Source of the DNA: UBA6065 sp038063975
Lineage (GTDB): Bacteria > Patescibacteriota > Minisyncoccia > Phycocordibacterales > UBA6065
NCBI GenBank assembly: GCA_038063975.1
Contig: JBBTTY010000010.1
Coordinates: 1-40,116, forward strand
Length of the DNA stretch: 40,116 nucleotides
Reading direction: 5' to 3'
The translations under genes were made by a program, and so were the position numbers. Positions 17,021-26,016 of the stretch are shown here, piece by piece. The first letter of the stretch is position 1, and each line of letters starts with the position of its first letter. Under the pieces are notes generated by a model. That model was given only the letters and a program-made list of their open reading frames with translations. It ran no database searches and was not told the origin of the DNA.

Positions 17021-18070
17021 ATGGCAAAAATTACCAAAAAAGAAAGATTTTTTATAACTGGTGGAATGGGTTATATAGGTACTGTTTTCGCTAGGGAGGC
17101 CTTAAAAAAAGGGCATGATGTCTGTTTATATGATTCTCTAATATATGAACAGAACCCAACTAGAATCCTAAAAGAAATTTCAAAAAAAGATAAAAATTCT
17201 CAATTAAAATTTATAATAGGCGATACACGCAATAAAAAACTTCTTATATCATCTTTAAAAGATTTTAAACCGACATATGTTTTGCATTTCGGGGAACTTT
17301 CCAGTGTATATGCTTGCAACCATAATCCAACATTAACCGAAAATATAAATTATAAAACATCAAAACAAGTATTAGATATATGCGAAAATCTCAGTTTGAA
17401 GGTTCTCTATAATTCAACATCCAGTGTCTATGGTACGCAAGAAGAGTCAAAATTAATGAAGGAAGAGGATGTTCTACCGGAACCGACAGATTATTATTGT
17501 CGTTATAAATTGCAGATGGAAGATTATATAAAAAATAAAATCAAAAAAAATAAAAACTTTGAAATCATAATTTTTCGGCCTGCAACGGTTTTTGGTTTAT
17601 CTCCACGTTTTAGAATTGAATTATTACCGAATCATTTTACCTATATGGCTGTTTCCAAAAAAAATATCCCGTTGTCTGGGTTAGATTCCTATAGAGCGGC
17701 AATTGGTGTAGATGAATTAGTAGATGGTTATTTTAGAGTTATAGAAAAAGGGAATTGGAAATATTTGTTATATAACATCGGACATCATAATATAAATAAG
17801 AGACAATTTGCTTTAGGTGTGAAAAGTGTCGTACCTTGTAAAATAAGTATAACTCCCGGTATAGGTGACTTACGAAACTTGCAGATTGATTGTTCACGAT
17901 TTAACAAGGAATTTGATTTTAAACCGTCTATTTCTTATGAAGAGAGTATAGGTAAGGTGGCTAAATGGATAAAGGCCAATCTCAATTATATTGAAAACAA
18001 TAATTTTGCTGAACTGCTCAATATGCCAATAGATAAATGGCGACAAATCTGTGGTCAACAAAAAATATAA
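17021..18070 (+). CDS. NAD-dependent epimerase/dehydratase (extended SDR)
   Basis: A 349-residue SDR with ITGGMGYIGTVFAREA near residues 12-27, LYDSL as the dinucleotide-selecting strand, LHFGELSSVYACN in place of the more usual H-x-A-A loop, and NSTSSVYG with YCRYK as the catalytic Ser/Tyr/Lys. It differs from its neighbours in being strongly AT-rich (one 60-base line at 17161-17220 has only 10 G+C), which hints at a separate origin. The substrate is unknown. The stop TAA overlaps the next ATG by one base. Confidence 0.82.
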   Translation: MAKITKKERFFITGGMGYIGTVFAREALKKGHDVCLYDSLIYEQNPTRILKEISKKDKNSQLKFIIGDTRNKKLLISSLKDFKPTYVLHFGELSSVYACNHNPTLTENINYKTSKQVLDICENLSLKVLYNSTSSVYGTQEESKLMKEEDVLPEPTDYYCRYKLQMEDYIKNKIKKNKNFEIIIFRPATVFGLSPRFRIELLPNHFTYMAVSKKNIPLSGLDSYRAAIGVDELVDGYFRVIEKGNWKYLLYNIGHHNINKRQFALGVKSVVPCKISITPGIGDLRNLQIDCSRFNKEFDFKPSISYEESIGKVAKWIKANLNYIENNNFAELLNMPIDKWRQICGQQKI

Positions 18071-18693
18071 TGATTAAATCAATAGCAAAAATAATACTCG
18101 GTTCAAAATATGAGTTTTTCCGTTATAGATATCAAAAGTATAAAGACGGAATAAAACACTATTTATCAATCAAAAAAAGAAAGAAAAATGATGCAAAAAT
18201 TATTCTTAGCTATAGAGAACGTTTTAATCCAAATATATTCATAGAAACCGGTACATATAAAGGAGATGTGCTTAATTTGGTAAAAAAATCTTTTGATGAA
18301 ATATATTCAATAGAATTAGGAGAAAAATTATATAAAAAAGCTTTACAAAGATTTAGAAAAGATAAACATATTAAACTTTTTTTAGGAGATTCTGGAATTG
18401 TACTTTCTAAAATTCTTGTAGATGTAAATGAATCTGTTCTATTTTGGCTTGACGCACATTATTCAAAAGCTGATACTGTTTGTGGGGATATACCAACACC
18501 TATTGAAAAAGAACTTGAAATAATTTTTTCACATAAGATTAAAAATCATGTAATTCTCATAGACGATGCAAGATGTTTCACAGGAAATGATGGTTATCCA
18601 ACAGTTGAAACTATTAGTAATTTGGCTAATATGAATGGGTATTCATGTGAAGTAAAAGATGATAAATTTCGACTTACCTCCTCTTGTCAATAA
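18070..18693 (+). CDS. Methyltransferase-like protein of surface-glycan clusters
   Basis: The 207-residue protein has a Rossmann-like start FIETGTYKGDVLNLV, an acidic strand IYSIELGE, LFLGDSGIVLSKIL, and FWLDAHYS followed by TPIEKELEII and VILIDDARCF. I recognise this pattern (I-E-T-G-T-Y-x-G-D, W-L-D-x-H-Y) from uncharacterised class I SAM-like proteins in LPS and capsule loci. No catalytic activity can be assigned. The ATG at 18070 was preferred over 18037 because it abuts the previous stop. It shares the low GC of the preceding gene. Confidence 0.65.
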   Translation: MIKSIAKIILGSKYEFFRYRYQKYKDGIKHYLSIKKRKKNDAKIILSYRERFNPNIFIETGTYKGDVLNLVKKSFDEIYSIELGEKLYKKALQRFRKDKHIKLFLGDSGIVLSKILVDVNESVLFWLDAHYSKADTVCGDIPTPIEKELEIIFSHKIKNHVILIDDARCFTGNDGYPTVETISNLANMNGYSCEVKDDKFRLTSSCQ

Positions 18694-18721
18694 GAAATAT
18701 CAATAAGAAATAAAGAAAAGA

Positions 18722-19663
18722 ATGAAAACAAATCTCAAAAACAAGAAGATACTACTTACTGGCGGTGCTGGTTTTTTAGGTAAAGAAGTTTTTAAGAAAC
18801 TCTTGGAAAGAGGAGTAAACAAAAAAGATATTCTGGTGCCTCGTTCAAAAGAATATGATTTAAGAAAAAAAGAAGTTTGTGACGAAATTGTAAAAGGTGT
18901 AGATATTGTAATTCATATTGCGGCTAAAGTTGGCGGTCTTTGGTATCACGTAGGGCGTGAAGCGGATTTCTTTTACGAAAACTCTGTTATAGGTTTACAT
19001 CTTATAGATTCTGCTTACAGAGCTGGGGTTAAAAAATTTGTTGGTTTGGGTTCGGTTTGTGAATATCCTTACAATGCCCCCCTGCCTTTCAAGGAAACCG
19101 ACCTCTGGAACGGATATCCTTCAAAAATAACAGCTCCTTATGGGCTCTCAAAGAGAATGATGCTCGTCGCAAGTCAGGCATACAACGCCCAATACAAATT
19201 CAATGCAATTCATCTCGTGCCTATAAATCTCTACGGTCCGGGAGACAATTTTGACCCTAAATCATCTCACGCTATACCAGCTATTGTGAGGAGAGTATAT
19301 GAAGCAAAGAAAATGAGTAAGAACCATATAAATGTATGGGGTAATGGAACGGCAAGCAGAGAACTTTTTTTTGTGAGAGATGCCGCAGAGGCGATTGTTT
19401 TGGCTACGGAAAATTATGACAAACCAGAGCCCGTAAATTTGGGATCGGGTAGAGAAATTTCAATAAAGAAGTTGGCAGAACTCATATGTAAATTCATGAA
19501 TTTCAAGGGTGAGATCAAATGGGATACGAGCAAAATTGGCGGACAACTCCATCGTAGACTCGATGTGAGCCTCGCCCAAAAAGAGTTCGGTTTCAAGGCA
19601 AAAACAAAATTTGAAGATGGTTTAAAAGAGACAATAGAATGGTTTTTAGAGAATAAAGTATAA
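18722..19663 (+). CDS. GDP-L-fucose synthase-like (or GDP-colitose synthase-like) SDR
   Basis: The 313-residue protein matches the GMER/Fcl subgroup: LLTGGAGFLGKEV at the start, IHIAAKVGG with the typical second glycine pair, GLGSVCEYP, YGLSK as the Tyr-Lys pair, INLYGPGDNFD, VWGNGTASRELFFVRDAAEA and PVNLGSGREISIKKLAELI. GMER epimerises C3/C5 and reduces C4 of GDP-4-keto-6-deoxymannose to give GDP-fucose; the ColC homologue does C5 epimerisation and reduction to GDP-colitose. With gmd and a ColD-like gene in the opposing operon, either product is possible. Two GT11 genes favour fucose and the His-type dehydrase favours a 3,6-dideoxy sugar. Confidence 0.8.
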   Translation: MKTNLKNKKILLTGGAGFLGKEVFKKLLERGVNKKDILVPRSKEYDLRKKEVCDEIVKGVDIVIHIAAKVGGLWYHVGREADFFYENSVIGLHLIDSAYRAGVKKFVGLGSVCEYPYNAPLPFKETDLWNGYPSKITAPYGLSKRMMLVASQAYNAQYKFNAIHLVPINLYGPGDNFDPKSSHAIPAIVRRVYEAKKMSKNHINVWGNGTASRELFFVRDAAEAIVLATENYDKPEPVNLGSGREISIKKLAELICKFMNFKGEIKWDTSKIGGQLHRRLDVSLAQKEFGFKAKTKFEDGLKETIEWFLENKV

Positions 19664-19667
19664 ACAC

Positions 19668-20603
19668 ATGAAAGATTCAGGCAAAAATTCAGGTAAAAAA
19701 ACGATACTTTTCGGTCCGAGCGGGTTCCTTGGTCCTGTTATTTTGGAAATGTATCCCGATATCATTTCGGTTGGTCGAACACCGCCTCCCAACTACATAA
19801 AGAATAAACACATACATATAGACGACATAGGCGATTTGAGCGATTTAGATAATCTAGACATAGAAAAGGTTATTTTCATGATAGGAAACTCAAATCACCA
19901 CGAAATAAACACCAAATGCATGATGGGATTTGAATACAATGTTATCCCTATCAAAAAAGCCCTCCATTATTTCCAAAAAAGAAATCTTAAGAAATTTATT
20001 GCCTTCACGACTATTCTTCTCTACGACGTGAATAAGTCCAAGTTGCCCGTATCGGAAGACCAACCAATTAATCCATATATACACGACTATGCATTTAGCA
20101 AATATGTAGCGGAAGAGATTACAAAACTTTATAAAAAAGTACCCGTCATAAATATACGCCTCTCAAATATATACGGTCCGACAAAATTTATTCGTCCTGA
20201 TTTAGTGCCAACCCTGATCCAAAAAGCCTTGTCGCCAAAAGAACCGACTGTCTGGAGCACAAAACCGATTCGTGACTTCATATATGTAAAAGACGCCGCT
20301 CGAGCCATAATCGCTCTTCTCGATACCGATTACATAGGAACTATTAATCTCGGTTCAGGCCAAATGCGTTCAGTGGGGGACATAGTTTCTATAATAGAAA
20401 AAATATCGGGCAAAAAAGTAAAAGTACTCGATATTCCTGTAACTGGTCCTATGAAATTTGTCTACGATATTTCTCTTGTCAAAAAACTAACGGGCTGGAA
20501 ACCAGAATACACCCTTGAGCAGGGTTTGGAAGAAACCTATGATATAATGAAAACCTACGCCAACGAATGTAAATGGTGGGAGAAGCAGGAATTTAAGTGG
20601 TAA
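19668..20603 (+). CDS. NAD-dependent epimerase/reductase (extended SDR)
   Basis: A 311-residue SDR with a shortened Rossmann start, ILFGPSGFLGPVILE, lacking the usual acidic second strand (SVGRTPPPN), which suggests NADP preference. FTTILLYD and YAFSK provide the Thr/Ser and Tyr-Lys catalytic positions. INIRLSNIYGP and INLGSGQMRSVGDI follow the family. It is probably a 4-ketoreductase or epimerase finishing a nucleotide-sugar pathway. It is last in the plus-strand operon and converges, with an 8-base gap, on the minus-strand operon; no terminator is visible between. Confidence 0.8.
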   Translation: MKDSGKNSGKKTILFGPSGFLGPVILEMYPDIISVGRTPPPNYIKNKHIHIDDIGDLSDLDNLDIEKVIFMIGNSNHHEINTKCMMGFEYNVIPIKKALHYFQKRNLKKFIAFTTILLYDVNKSKLPVSEDQPINPYIHDYAFSKYVAEEITKLYKKVPVINIRLSNIYGPTKFIRPDLVPTLIQKALSPKEPTVWSTKPIRDFIYVKDAARAIIALLDTDYIGTINLGSGQMRSVGDIVSIIEKISGKKVKVLDIPVTGPMKFVYDISLVKKLTGWKPEYTLEQGLEETYDIMKTYANECKWWEKQEFKW

Positions 20604-20611
20604 TAAATAGA

Positions 20612-21568
20612 CTAGACAAGATCCTTTAAATATTTTTCAAAGAAAGCCTTTGTTGTGTATTCACGCATGGTTTTTTGATAAGCATTTTCGATGAGTTTCT
20701 GATATTTGCCAGTGTGCCAGTCAGCGAGGATTTCACGGAGCTTTTCTTCGAGCCTACCCTCGTCATAATAGACAAAATCTACATCAGGCGTGTACCACTT
20801 CTCAATAACGTTCCAAGGATCTCTACGGCAGAGCATAAGCGTCTGAGAAGCGGCTGTTTCGACAGCACGGGTTTTGAATTGTGGAATTATATATTCCTTT
20901 GTTGACACAAAGCTCCAGAGCCAGTTATACCAAGTCCTTTTTGGTAGGGCAGAGAAGGCCTCATTTTCCTCTATATTTGGAGTACTCCAAGCTGCTCGTA
21001 ACCACTTACCGTTGGCTACAAGTAATCCATACACTACTGCAATTTTCGTTTCGGAGAGGAGTTTCATTTTTTCTTTGTATGTTACATCTCGATCTGTCAC
21101 ATATTTATTTTTCGATCGAGCGACAAAACGGTAATTGAATTTGCGAAGTGTACGCAATATTCCACTTATTTCTTTTGAAAATATGCCACCCACATATATT
21201 ACGTCATATTTCTTTTCGGCCTTTGGTGGCACTTTTTCTTCATTGATAGGTCTAAAAACCACCTCCCAACGATTCGTTCCATGTATTTTATTTAGCCATT
21301 TAGCTGTATACGGGCAAATAGTGAGAATCTTATAGAAATAAGTATCATAATTATCTCCGCGAAAATAGGGGTCTGGAGAGAGAAACCGATTTGGTTCTTC
21401 AGCCTGTAAATAAACAATTTTCTTATCTTTTATTTTTTCAAGATGACCAAATGCGACCCTAGCTTCTAATAAATAAAAATCACCAGCTTGATTTTCAAAG
21501 CGATTAAAGTCATATTGTTGCATTGGATCTTCTTTTGAAACCTTTGCTCCAGGATTGAATATTTGCAT
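20612..21568 (-). CDS. CgeB-like GT-B glycosyltransferase
   Basis: The 318-residue protein fits the glycosyl transferases group 1 type found in spore protein YkvP/CgeB: a loosely conserved N-terminal half (IVYLQAEEPNRF, TICPYTAKWLN) and a C-terminal half with YDVIYVGG, FKTRAVETAASQTLMLCRRD, where Glu and Ala-Ala-x-x-x-x match the donor-site helix, and FVYYDEGRLEEKL. It is directly joined to the exporter ATPase gene, with its ATG touching the wzt stop, so it is the last gene of the gmd operon and likely builds the exported chain. Confidence 0.72.
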   Translation of the reverse strand: MQIFNPGAKVSKEDPMQQYDFNRFENQAGDFYLLEARVAFGHLEKIKDKKIVYLQAEEPNRFLSPDPYFRGDNYDTYFYKILTICPYTAKWLNKIHGTNRWEVVFRPINEEKVPPKAEKKYDVIYVGGIFSKEISGILRTLRKFNYRFVARSKNKYVTDRDVTYKEKMKLLSETKIAVVYGLLVANGKWLRAAWSTPNIEENEAFSALPKRTWYNWLWSFVSTKEYIIPQFKTRAVETAASQTLMLCRRDPWNVIEKWYTPDVDFVYYDEGRLEEKLREILADWHTGKYQKLIENAYQKTMREYTTKAFFEKYLKDLV

Positions 21569-22870
21569 TTAATTAGTCGAATTATAACCTCTCCATGGTA
21601 ATACGGGGGCAATTATACCAGACCTCTTGCCTGTCCAATAAGGTGAATCAGAAATCCCTCCTTTTATTGAAATATTTATAGTTGGATTATGTCCACCTGG
21701 AGCGAAAAGCCATGATCTATTCTGTAAACCGCCGATTAATTCTATTCGATAAATGCCTTCGTTGAGGAGTCTTTGGGGAATTTCTGTTTTGAGAGTAAAA
21801 AATCCTCGTTCTATTTTTGGCCAACTATTCTCGTCCGTATCTGTTTGGAAAGACCAGTAGAGGAGCATACCATCTTCTGTATAAATTGCGTAGCCTATAG
21901 TGAGGGCAGGATCACAATTTTTCATGTCTCCTTTTATAACCAATTCAGCTACCTGGTCGTTTCTAATGGAAGTATCATACGGTTTTCCATTTTTATCAGT
22001 TAGATATATATGGAGTGGTTTCCACCATTCATTTTCAAAACGGCCGTTATTTGGGTTTGACCAACTATAATCTTTGATTGTGCTCTCTGTGCCACACAAA
22101 TAATCCTTTATGACATCTCTCACGTCTGTTGAATCTCTTTTTATCTGGCCTTTTTCTATAAGAATACAGCGATTACATATTTTTTCTATAGCCGTCATGT
22201 TGTGACTGACAAAAAGAATTGTTCGACCACGTTTCTTTGTTACTTCTTCCATTTTACCGAGACATTTCTTTTGAAATTCTGCATCACCAACGGCCAAAAC
22301 TTCATCGACGAGTAGAATGTCCGGTTCCATATGTGCGGCCACGGAGAAAGCTAAACGTACATACATGCCACTAGAATAAAATTTGACTGGTGTATCGAGA
22401 AATTTCTCTGTTTCTGCGAATTCGACTATGGAGTCGAAGTTTTTGGCAATTTCACTTTTTTTCATGCCGAGGATGGCACCATTAAGAAATATATTTTCTC
22501 GACCGGTCAGTTCAGGGTGAAAGCCGGTACCAACTTCGAGAAGCGAAGCAACTTTGCCGTGCATGACTATTTCTCCTGTGGTAGGCGGGGTAATTCCTGT
22601 GAGAATTTTAAGTATGGTAGATTTCCCTGCGCCATTTTTACCAATGACACCGATGATTTCACCAGCTTTCACTTCGAAGCTTACACCCCTTAGAGCCCAA
22701 AACTCTTCTTTTGTACCAATTCCTGTTATATTTTTTACTTTTTTCTTTAAGAAACATAAAGGACTTTTGATTATCGTCATAATTACATCACGTAATGCAA
22801 CATAACCACCTTGAAAATGGCGAATACTGTATTTTTTACCGACGTTTTTTACTTTAATTATGGGTCCCAT
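21569..22870 (-). CDS. wzt: Polysaccharide ABC exporter ATPase with C-terminal glycan-binding domain
   Basis: The 433-residue protein has an ABC domain (residues about 5-260) with Walker A GKNGAGKST at 77-85, a signature YSSGMYVRLAFSVA, Walker B DILLVDEVLAVGD and the switch FVSHNM. Residues about 285-420 form a Wzt_C-like beta domain (FFTLKTEIPQRLLNEGIYRIEL) that in O-antigen exporters recognises the chain end. The start at 22870 (MGPIIKV) was chosen over 22897, which would overlap wzm. It powers Wzm to move undecaprenyl-linked glycan across the membrane. Confidence 0.92.
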   Translation of the reverse strand: MGPIIKVKNVGKKYSIRHFQGGYVALRDVIMTIIKSPLCFLKKKVKNITGIGTKEEFWALRGVSFEVKAGEIIGVIGKNGAGKSTILKILTGITPPTTGEIVMHGKVASLLEVGTGFHPELTGRENIFLNGAILGMKKSEIAKNFDSIVEFAETEKFLDTPVKFYSSGMYVRLAFSVAAHMEPDILLVDEVLAVGDAEFQKKCLGKMEEVTKKRGRTILFVSHNMTAIEKICNRCILIEKGQIKRDSTDVRDVIKDYLCGTESTIKDYSWSNPNNGRFENEWWKPLHIYLTDKNGKPYDTSIRNDQVAELVIKGDMKNCDPALTIGYAIYTEDGMLLYWSFQTDTDENSWPKIERGFFTLKTEIPQRLLNEGIYRIELIGGLQNRSWLFAPGGHNPTINISIKGGISDSPYWTGKRSGIIAPVLPWRGYNSTN

Positions 22871-22880
22871 GTGTTTTGAT

Positions 22881-23699
22881 TTATAGAATGTCGGCAAAAT
22901 ACCTTTCGACTTTTTTGAAATAAACTACTCCGATAATCAGTATCATAAAACATGCGGCAAAAGAAATACCAAGAAGTAACCAATTGGTAGGAGTGGTGCC
23001 GAGTAGGGCGGCGCGCGCCGTCTGAATGACGCCGGTCATCGGATTGAGAGCTAGGGCCCAGGAATATTTGCCCGCGATCGAGGCCGGATATATAACCGGA
23101 GTAAGAAATAGAAGTATTTGAATAAAAAAAGGCAAAGCGTAGCGAACGTCGCGATATTTGACATTCACAGAAGCGAGGCAAAGTCCTCCACCGACAGCAA
23201 CCATGAATGTAATTAAAAGAAGGAGCGGTAGAATAAGAAGCCCTATGATATGAGGCATATATCCGTAATAAAACATCATACCGACAAGAATGAGGGAAGC
23301 TATAGTGAAATCGACAAATTTTGTGAGTACCGAAGAGAGAGGTAAAATAAGTCGTGGAAAATAAACTTTGGTTATAATTGCTTGATTCGAAATAAGTATA
23401 TTTGAAGTTTCAGATAATGCGCTTGAAAAAAACTGCCAAAATAAAAGTCCAACATAGACAAAGATAGGGTAAGGTACACCATCTGAAGGCATTTGGGCTA
23501 GTTTCCCAAAAAATACAGTAAAGACAATCATAGTGATAAATGGCTGGAGGATGGCCCAGAGGACACCTATGAATGTTTGCTTATATCGGACTTTGAGATC
23601 ACGCCACGTAAAAAAATATAGAAGCTCACGATAGTTCCAAATCTCTCGAAAATCTCCTAAACTCCACGTCTTTTTCGGTTTTATGATTGTCGTTGTCAT
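22881..23699 (-). CDS. wzm: Polysaccharide ABC exporter permease
   Basis: The 272-residue ABC-2-type membrane protein contains FFTWRDLKVRYKQTFIGVLWAILQPF, the conserved amphipathic entry helix, and about six membrane segments. RYALPFFIQILLFLTPVIYPASI is the family's conserved TM block, followed by NPMTGVIQTARAALLG. It forms the channel of the Wzm-Wzt exporter. The ATG directly follows the TAA of the upstream dehydrase gene, and wzt starts 10 bases after its stop. Confidence 0.93.
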   Translation of the reverse strand: MTTTIIKPKKTWSLGDFREIWNYRELLYFFTWRDLKVRYKQTFIGVLWAILQPFITMIVFTVFFGKLAQMPSDGVPYPIFVYVGLLFWQFFSSALSETSNILISNQAIITKVYFPRLILPLSSVLTKFVDFTIASLILVGMMFYYGYMPHIIGLLILPLLLLITFMVAVGGGLCLASVNVKYRDVRYALPFFIQILLFLTPVIYPASIAGKYSWALALNPMTGVIQTARAALLGTTPTNWLLLGISFAACFMILIIGVVYFKKVERYFADIL

Positions 23700-24917
23700 T
23701 TATTTTTTTGATCCGGCAGGTTTTATACAATCAATTATGATATTGATTTCTTTGTTTGTGTAATCCGGATTGTTACCACAATAGAAGCCGCAATGATGGA
23801 TTATATCGGTTTCTGGCAACTCATGTTGTTTTACTGAATATTTTTTAAAAAAAGGTTGACGCATTATGTTGCCCGCTATGATAGGACGAATTTCAACTCC
23901 GGCTCGTTCAAATTTCTCCGCATAGTGATTTCGGAGTTCTGGGGTTTTAGTTATGAACGGGAAAGCAAAAGACGATACACGTTTTATATGTCCGTGTTCC
24001 AGAGGAATAAAATGCGGATTTTCTCTCACTATTTTTTGTATTTTATGGAATCTCTTTTCACGTATTATAATCGATTTATCCAAATGAGGTAATTGATAGT
24101 GTCCCAAAAAACCGGTAATTTCGGTTGGACGAAGATTATATCCGAGATCGTAAAAAGTATAGCGGGCGTGAAAATCGGAAGCGACACTGTGTTTGGTGCG
24201 CCAATGGTTTTGACGTTCTGGGTGGAGATTCCTGTCCCAGCCGTTTGCTCTAACGATTTTGAGCATTTCCATGAGTTCATGATCATCAGTAGCCACCATT
24301 CCTCCTTCTATGGTTGATAAATGATGCGCCACAAAAAAAGAAAATGTGGAAGCCAAACCGAAATTGCCGGCTTTACCGGTGGGTAATTCGGTGCCAAGCG
24401 ATTCGCAATTGTCTTCTATGAGAATTATTTTTTTCTTTTGGCAGAGTTTTTTCAGTCGTTCCAAGTCTGTTGTCAATCCTAGGACATTGGTCACAAAAAA
24501 AGCTTTGCAGTTATGTTTTTCCAGATATTTGACAGCGCAATCAGCGTCTACATTGAGCGTCTCTCTGCGACAATCGATAGGAATAGCCTCAAAACCTAAT
24601 TGCAGAATTGGCATGACATTGGTTGACCATGTGAGAGCGGAAAAGCCGATAGCGTCGCCTCGTTTTAACCGACCGAGATTTTGCAGTGCTTGAATGAGAG
24701 CGAGATTAGCACTGCTACCACTATTGAAAAGCATGCAGTATTTTCTATTTTGAAGTATGGCGAAGGCTTCCTCAAATTTTTGGCACCACACCCCCATACT
24801 GAATTTGTCTGTTTTTTCTATGAATTTTACCAGAGCCTTCTTTGTGGCTTTTTCATTGAAAAAAGTACTTTTTTCCCCAACCAGAGCCACTTTGTATTTT
24901 TTATCTTCTGGTTTCAT
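23700..24917 (-). CDS. DegT/DnrJ/EryC1-fold 3-dehydrase, ColD/RfbH-like (His replaces the PLP lysine)
   Basis: The 405-residue fold-type I PLP protein has FNSGSSANLALIQAL, the IEDNCESLGT strand and FSFFVAHHLSTIEGGM. In aminotransferases of this family the position at residue 198 is the Schiff-base Lys (SFxxxK); here it is His. The same exchange defines ColD (GDP-4-keto-6-deoxymannose 3-dehydratase) and RfbH (CDP-hexulose 3-dehydrase), which remove the C3 hydroxyl and do not aminate. The gene directly follows gmd, whose product is ColD's substrate, and no E3-type ferredoxin reductase is nearby, so a GDP-linked 3,6-dideoxy sugar is the favoured reading. The start at 24917 lies one base after the gmd stop; the frame is open to 24974. 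Confidence 0.82.
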   Translation of the reverse strand: MKPEDKKYKVALVGEKSTFFNEKATKKALVKFIEKTDKFSMGVWCQKFEEAFAILQNRKYCMLFNSGSSANLALIQALQNLGRLKRGDAIGFSALTWSTNVMPILQLGFEAIPIDCRRETLNVDADCAVKYLEKHNCKAFFVTNVLGLTTDLERLKKLCQKKKIILIEDNCESLGTELPTGKAGNFGLASTFSFFVAHHLSTIEGGMVATDDHELMEMLKIVRANGWDRNLHPERQNHWRTKHSVASDFHARYTFYDLGYNLRPTEITGFLGHYQLPHLDKSIIIREKRFHKIQKIVRENPHFIPLEHGHIKRVSSFAFPFITKTPELRNHYAEKFERAGVEIRPIIAGNIMRQPFFKKYSVKQHELPETDIIHHCGFYCGNNPDYTNKEINIIIDCIKPAGSKK

Positions 24918-24918
24918 A

Positions 24919-26016
24919 TTATTTGTGCGACAAATCCTGCTTACTCTGTGTTTCTTCTTCAAGATCATATTCACACATCATTTTCACGAGCTCTTTGAAA
25001 CTGACAGTAGATTTCCAACCGAGTTTCTTTTTTGCTTTTGACGCATCGCCTATGAGTAAATCAACTTCAGTGGGCCTAAAATATCTCGGATCAATTTCTA
25101 TAATTGTCTTACCGGTTTTTTTGTCTATCGCTTTTTCTTTCAAGCCTTTTCCTTTCCATATCAAATCTACACCGAGGCATTTTGCCGATTCCTCCACGAA
25201 TTCGCGAACTGTATGAGTTTCGCCTGTGGCCATGACATAATCGTCGGGTTTTTTTTGCTGAAGAGAGAGCCACATGCCATAGACATAATCTTTTGCATGA
25301 CCCCAGTCACGTTTGGCTTCGAGGTTTCCGAGATACATTTTCTGATCAATGCCGAGCTTTATGCGGGCGAGACCTCTGGTAATCTTTTTTGTCACGAAAG
25401 TTTTGCCCCTACGAGGAGATTCGTGATTAAAGAGAATACCGTTTACAGCGTGTATACCATAGGCCTCTCTGTAATTTTTTGTTATCCAATAGGCGTAGAC
25501 CTTTGCGATGGCGTAGGGTGAGCGGGGATAAAATGGAGTATTTTCGTTTTGAGGAATTTCCGATACTTTGCCGAACATTTCCGATGAGGATGCCTGATAA
25601 AATTTTATTTTTGGATTATTTTCCCTGATGGCTTCGAGGACACGCAGGGTGCCGAGGGCGTCCACATTGGATGTGTATTCCGGCATATCAAATGAGTAAC
25701 GCACATGACTCTGGGCGCCGAGGTTATATATCTCATCAGGTTGAATTTTTTCTATGAGGCGAGAAATGTTTGTGAGGTCCAAGAGGTCGCCATAATGGAG
25801 AATGAGCTTCTTGTGCTTTTCATGTGGATCAACAAATATATGGTCTATTCTGGTTGTATTGAAAGAACTGGCGCGTCTGATGAGCCCGTGCACTTCATAG
25901 CCTTTTTCTATGAGCAGTTCTGCGAGGTATGATCCGTCTTGGCCTGTGATGCCTGTTATAAAAGCGCGTTTCGGAGGTCTCTGCGCAGTTTTTTTTGTTT
26001 TTTTGTTTTTTACCAT
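24919..26016 (-). CDS. gmd: GDP-mannose 4,6-dehydratase
   Basis: The 365-residue SDR converts GDP-D-mannose to GDP-4-keto-6-deoxymannose. After a basic N-terminal tail, AFITGITGQDGSYLAELLIEKGYEVHGLIRR is diagnostic of GMD. IYNLGAQSHVRYSF, ASSSEMFG, SPYAIAK (Tyr/Lys pair), FNHESPRRG and the RPTEVDLLIGDASKAKKKLGW tail complete the signature. Its ATG overlaps the HTH gene stop by seven bases. Products can feed GDP-fucose synthesis, GDP-rhamnose-type reduction or the adjacent ColD-like dehydrase. Confidence 0.95.
   Translation of the reverse strand: MVKNKKTKKTAQRPPKRAFITGITGQDGSYLAELLIEKGYEVHGLIRRASSFNTTRIDHIFVDPHEKHKKLILHYGDLLDLTNISRLIEKIQPDEIYNLGAQSHVRYSFDMPEYTSNVDALGTLRVLEAIRENNPKIKFYQASSSEMFGKVSEIPQNENTPFYPRSPYAIAKVYAYWITKNYREAYGIHAVNGILFNHESPRRGKTFVTKKITRGLARIKLGIDQKMYLGNLEAKRDWGHAKDYVYGMWLSLQQKKPDDYVMATGETHTVREFVEESAKCLGVDLIWKGKGLKEKAIDKKTGKTIIEIDPRYFRPTEVDLLIGDASKAKKKLGWKSTVSFKELVKMMCEYDLEEETQSKQDLSHK

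Noticed and set aside
23700..24917. Ordinary PLP sugar aminotransferase such as perosamine synthase
   Set aside because: The Schiff-base lysine is replaced by His198 within SFFVAHH, as in 3-dehydrases.
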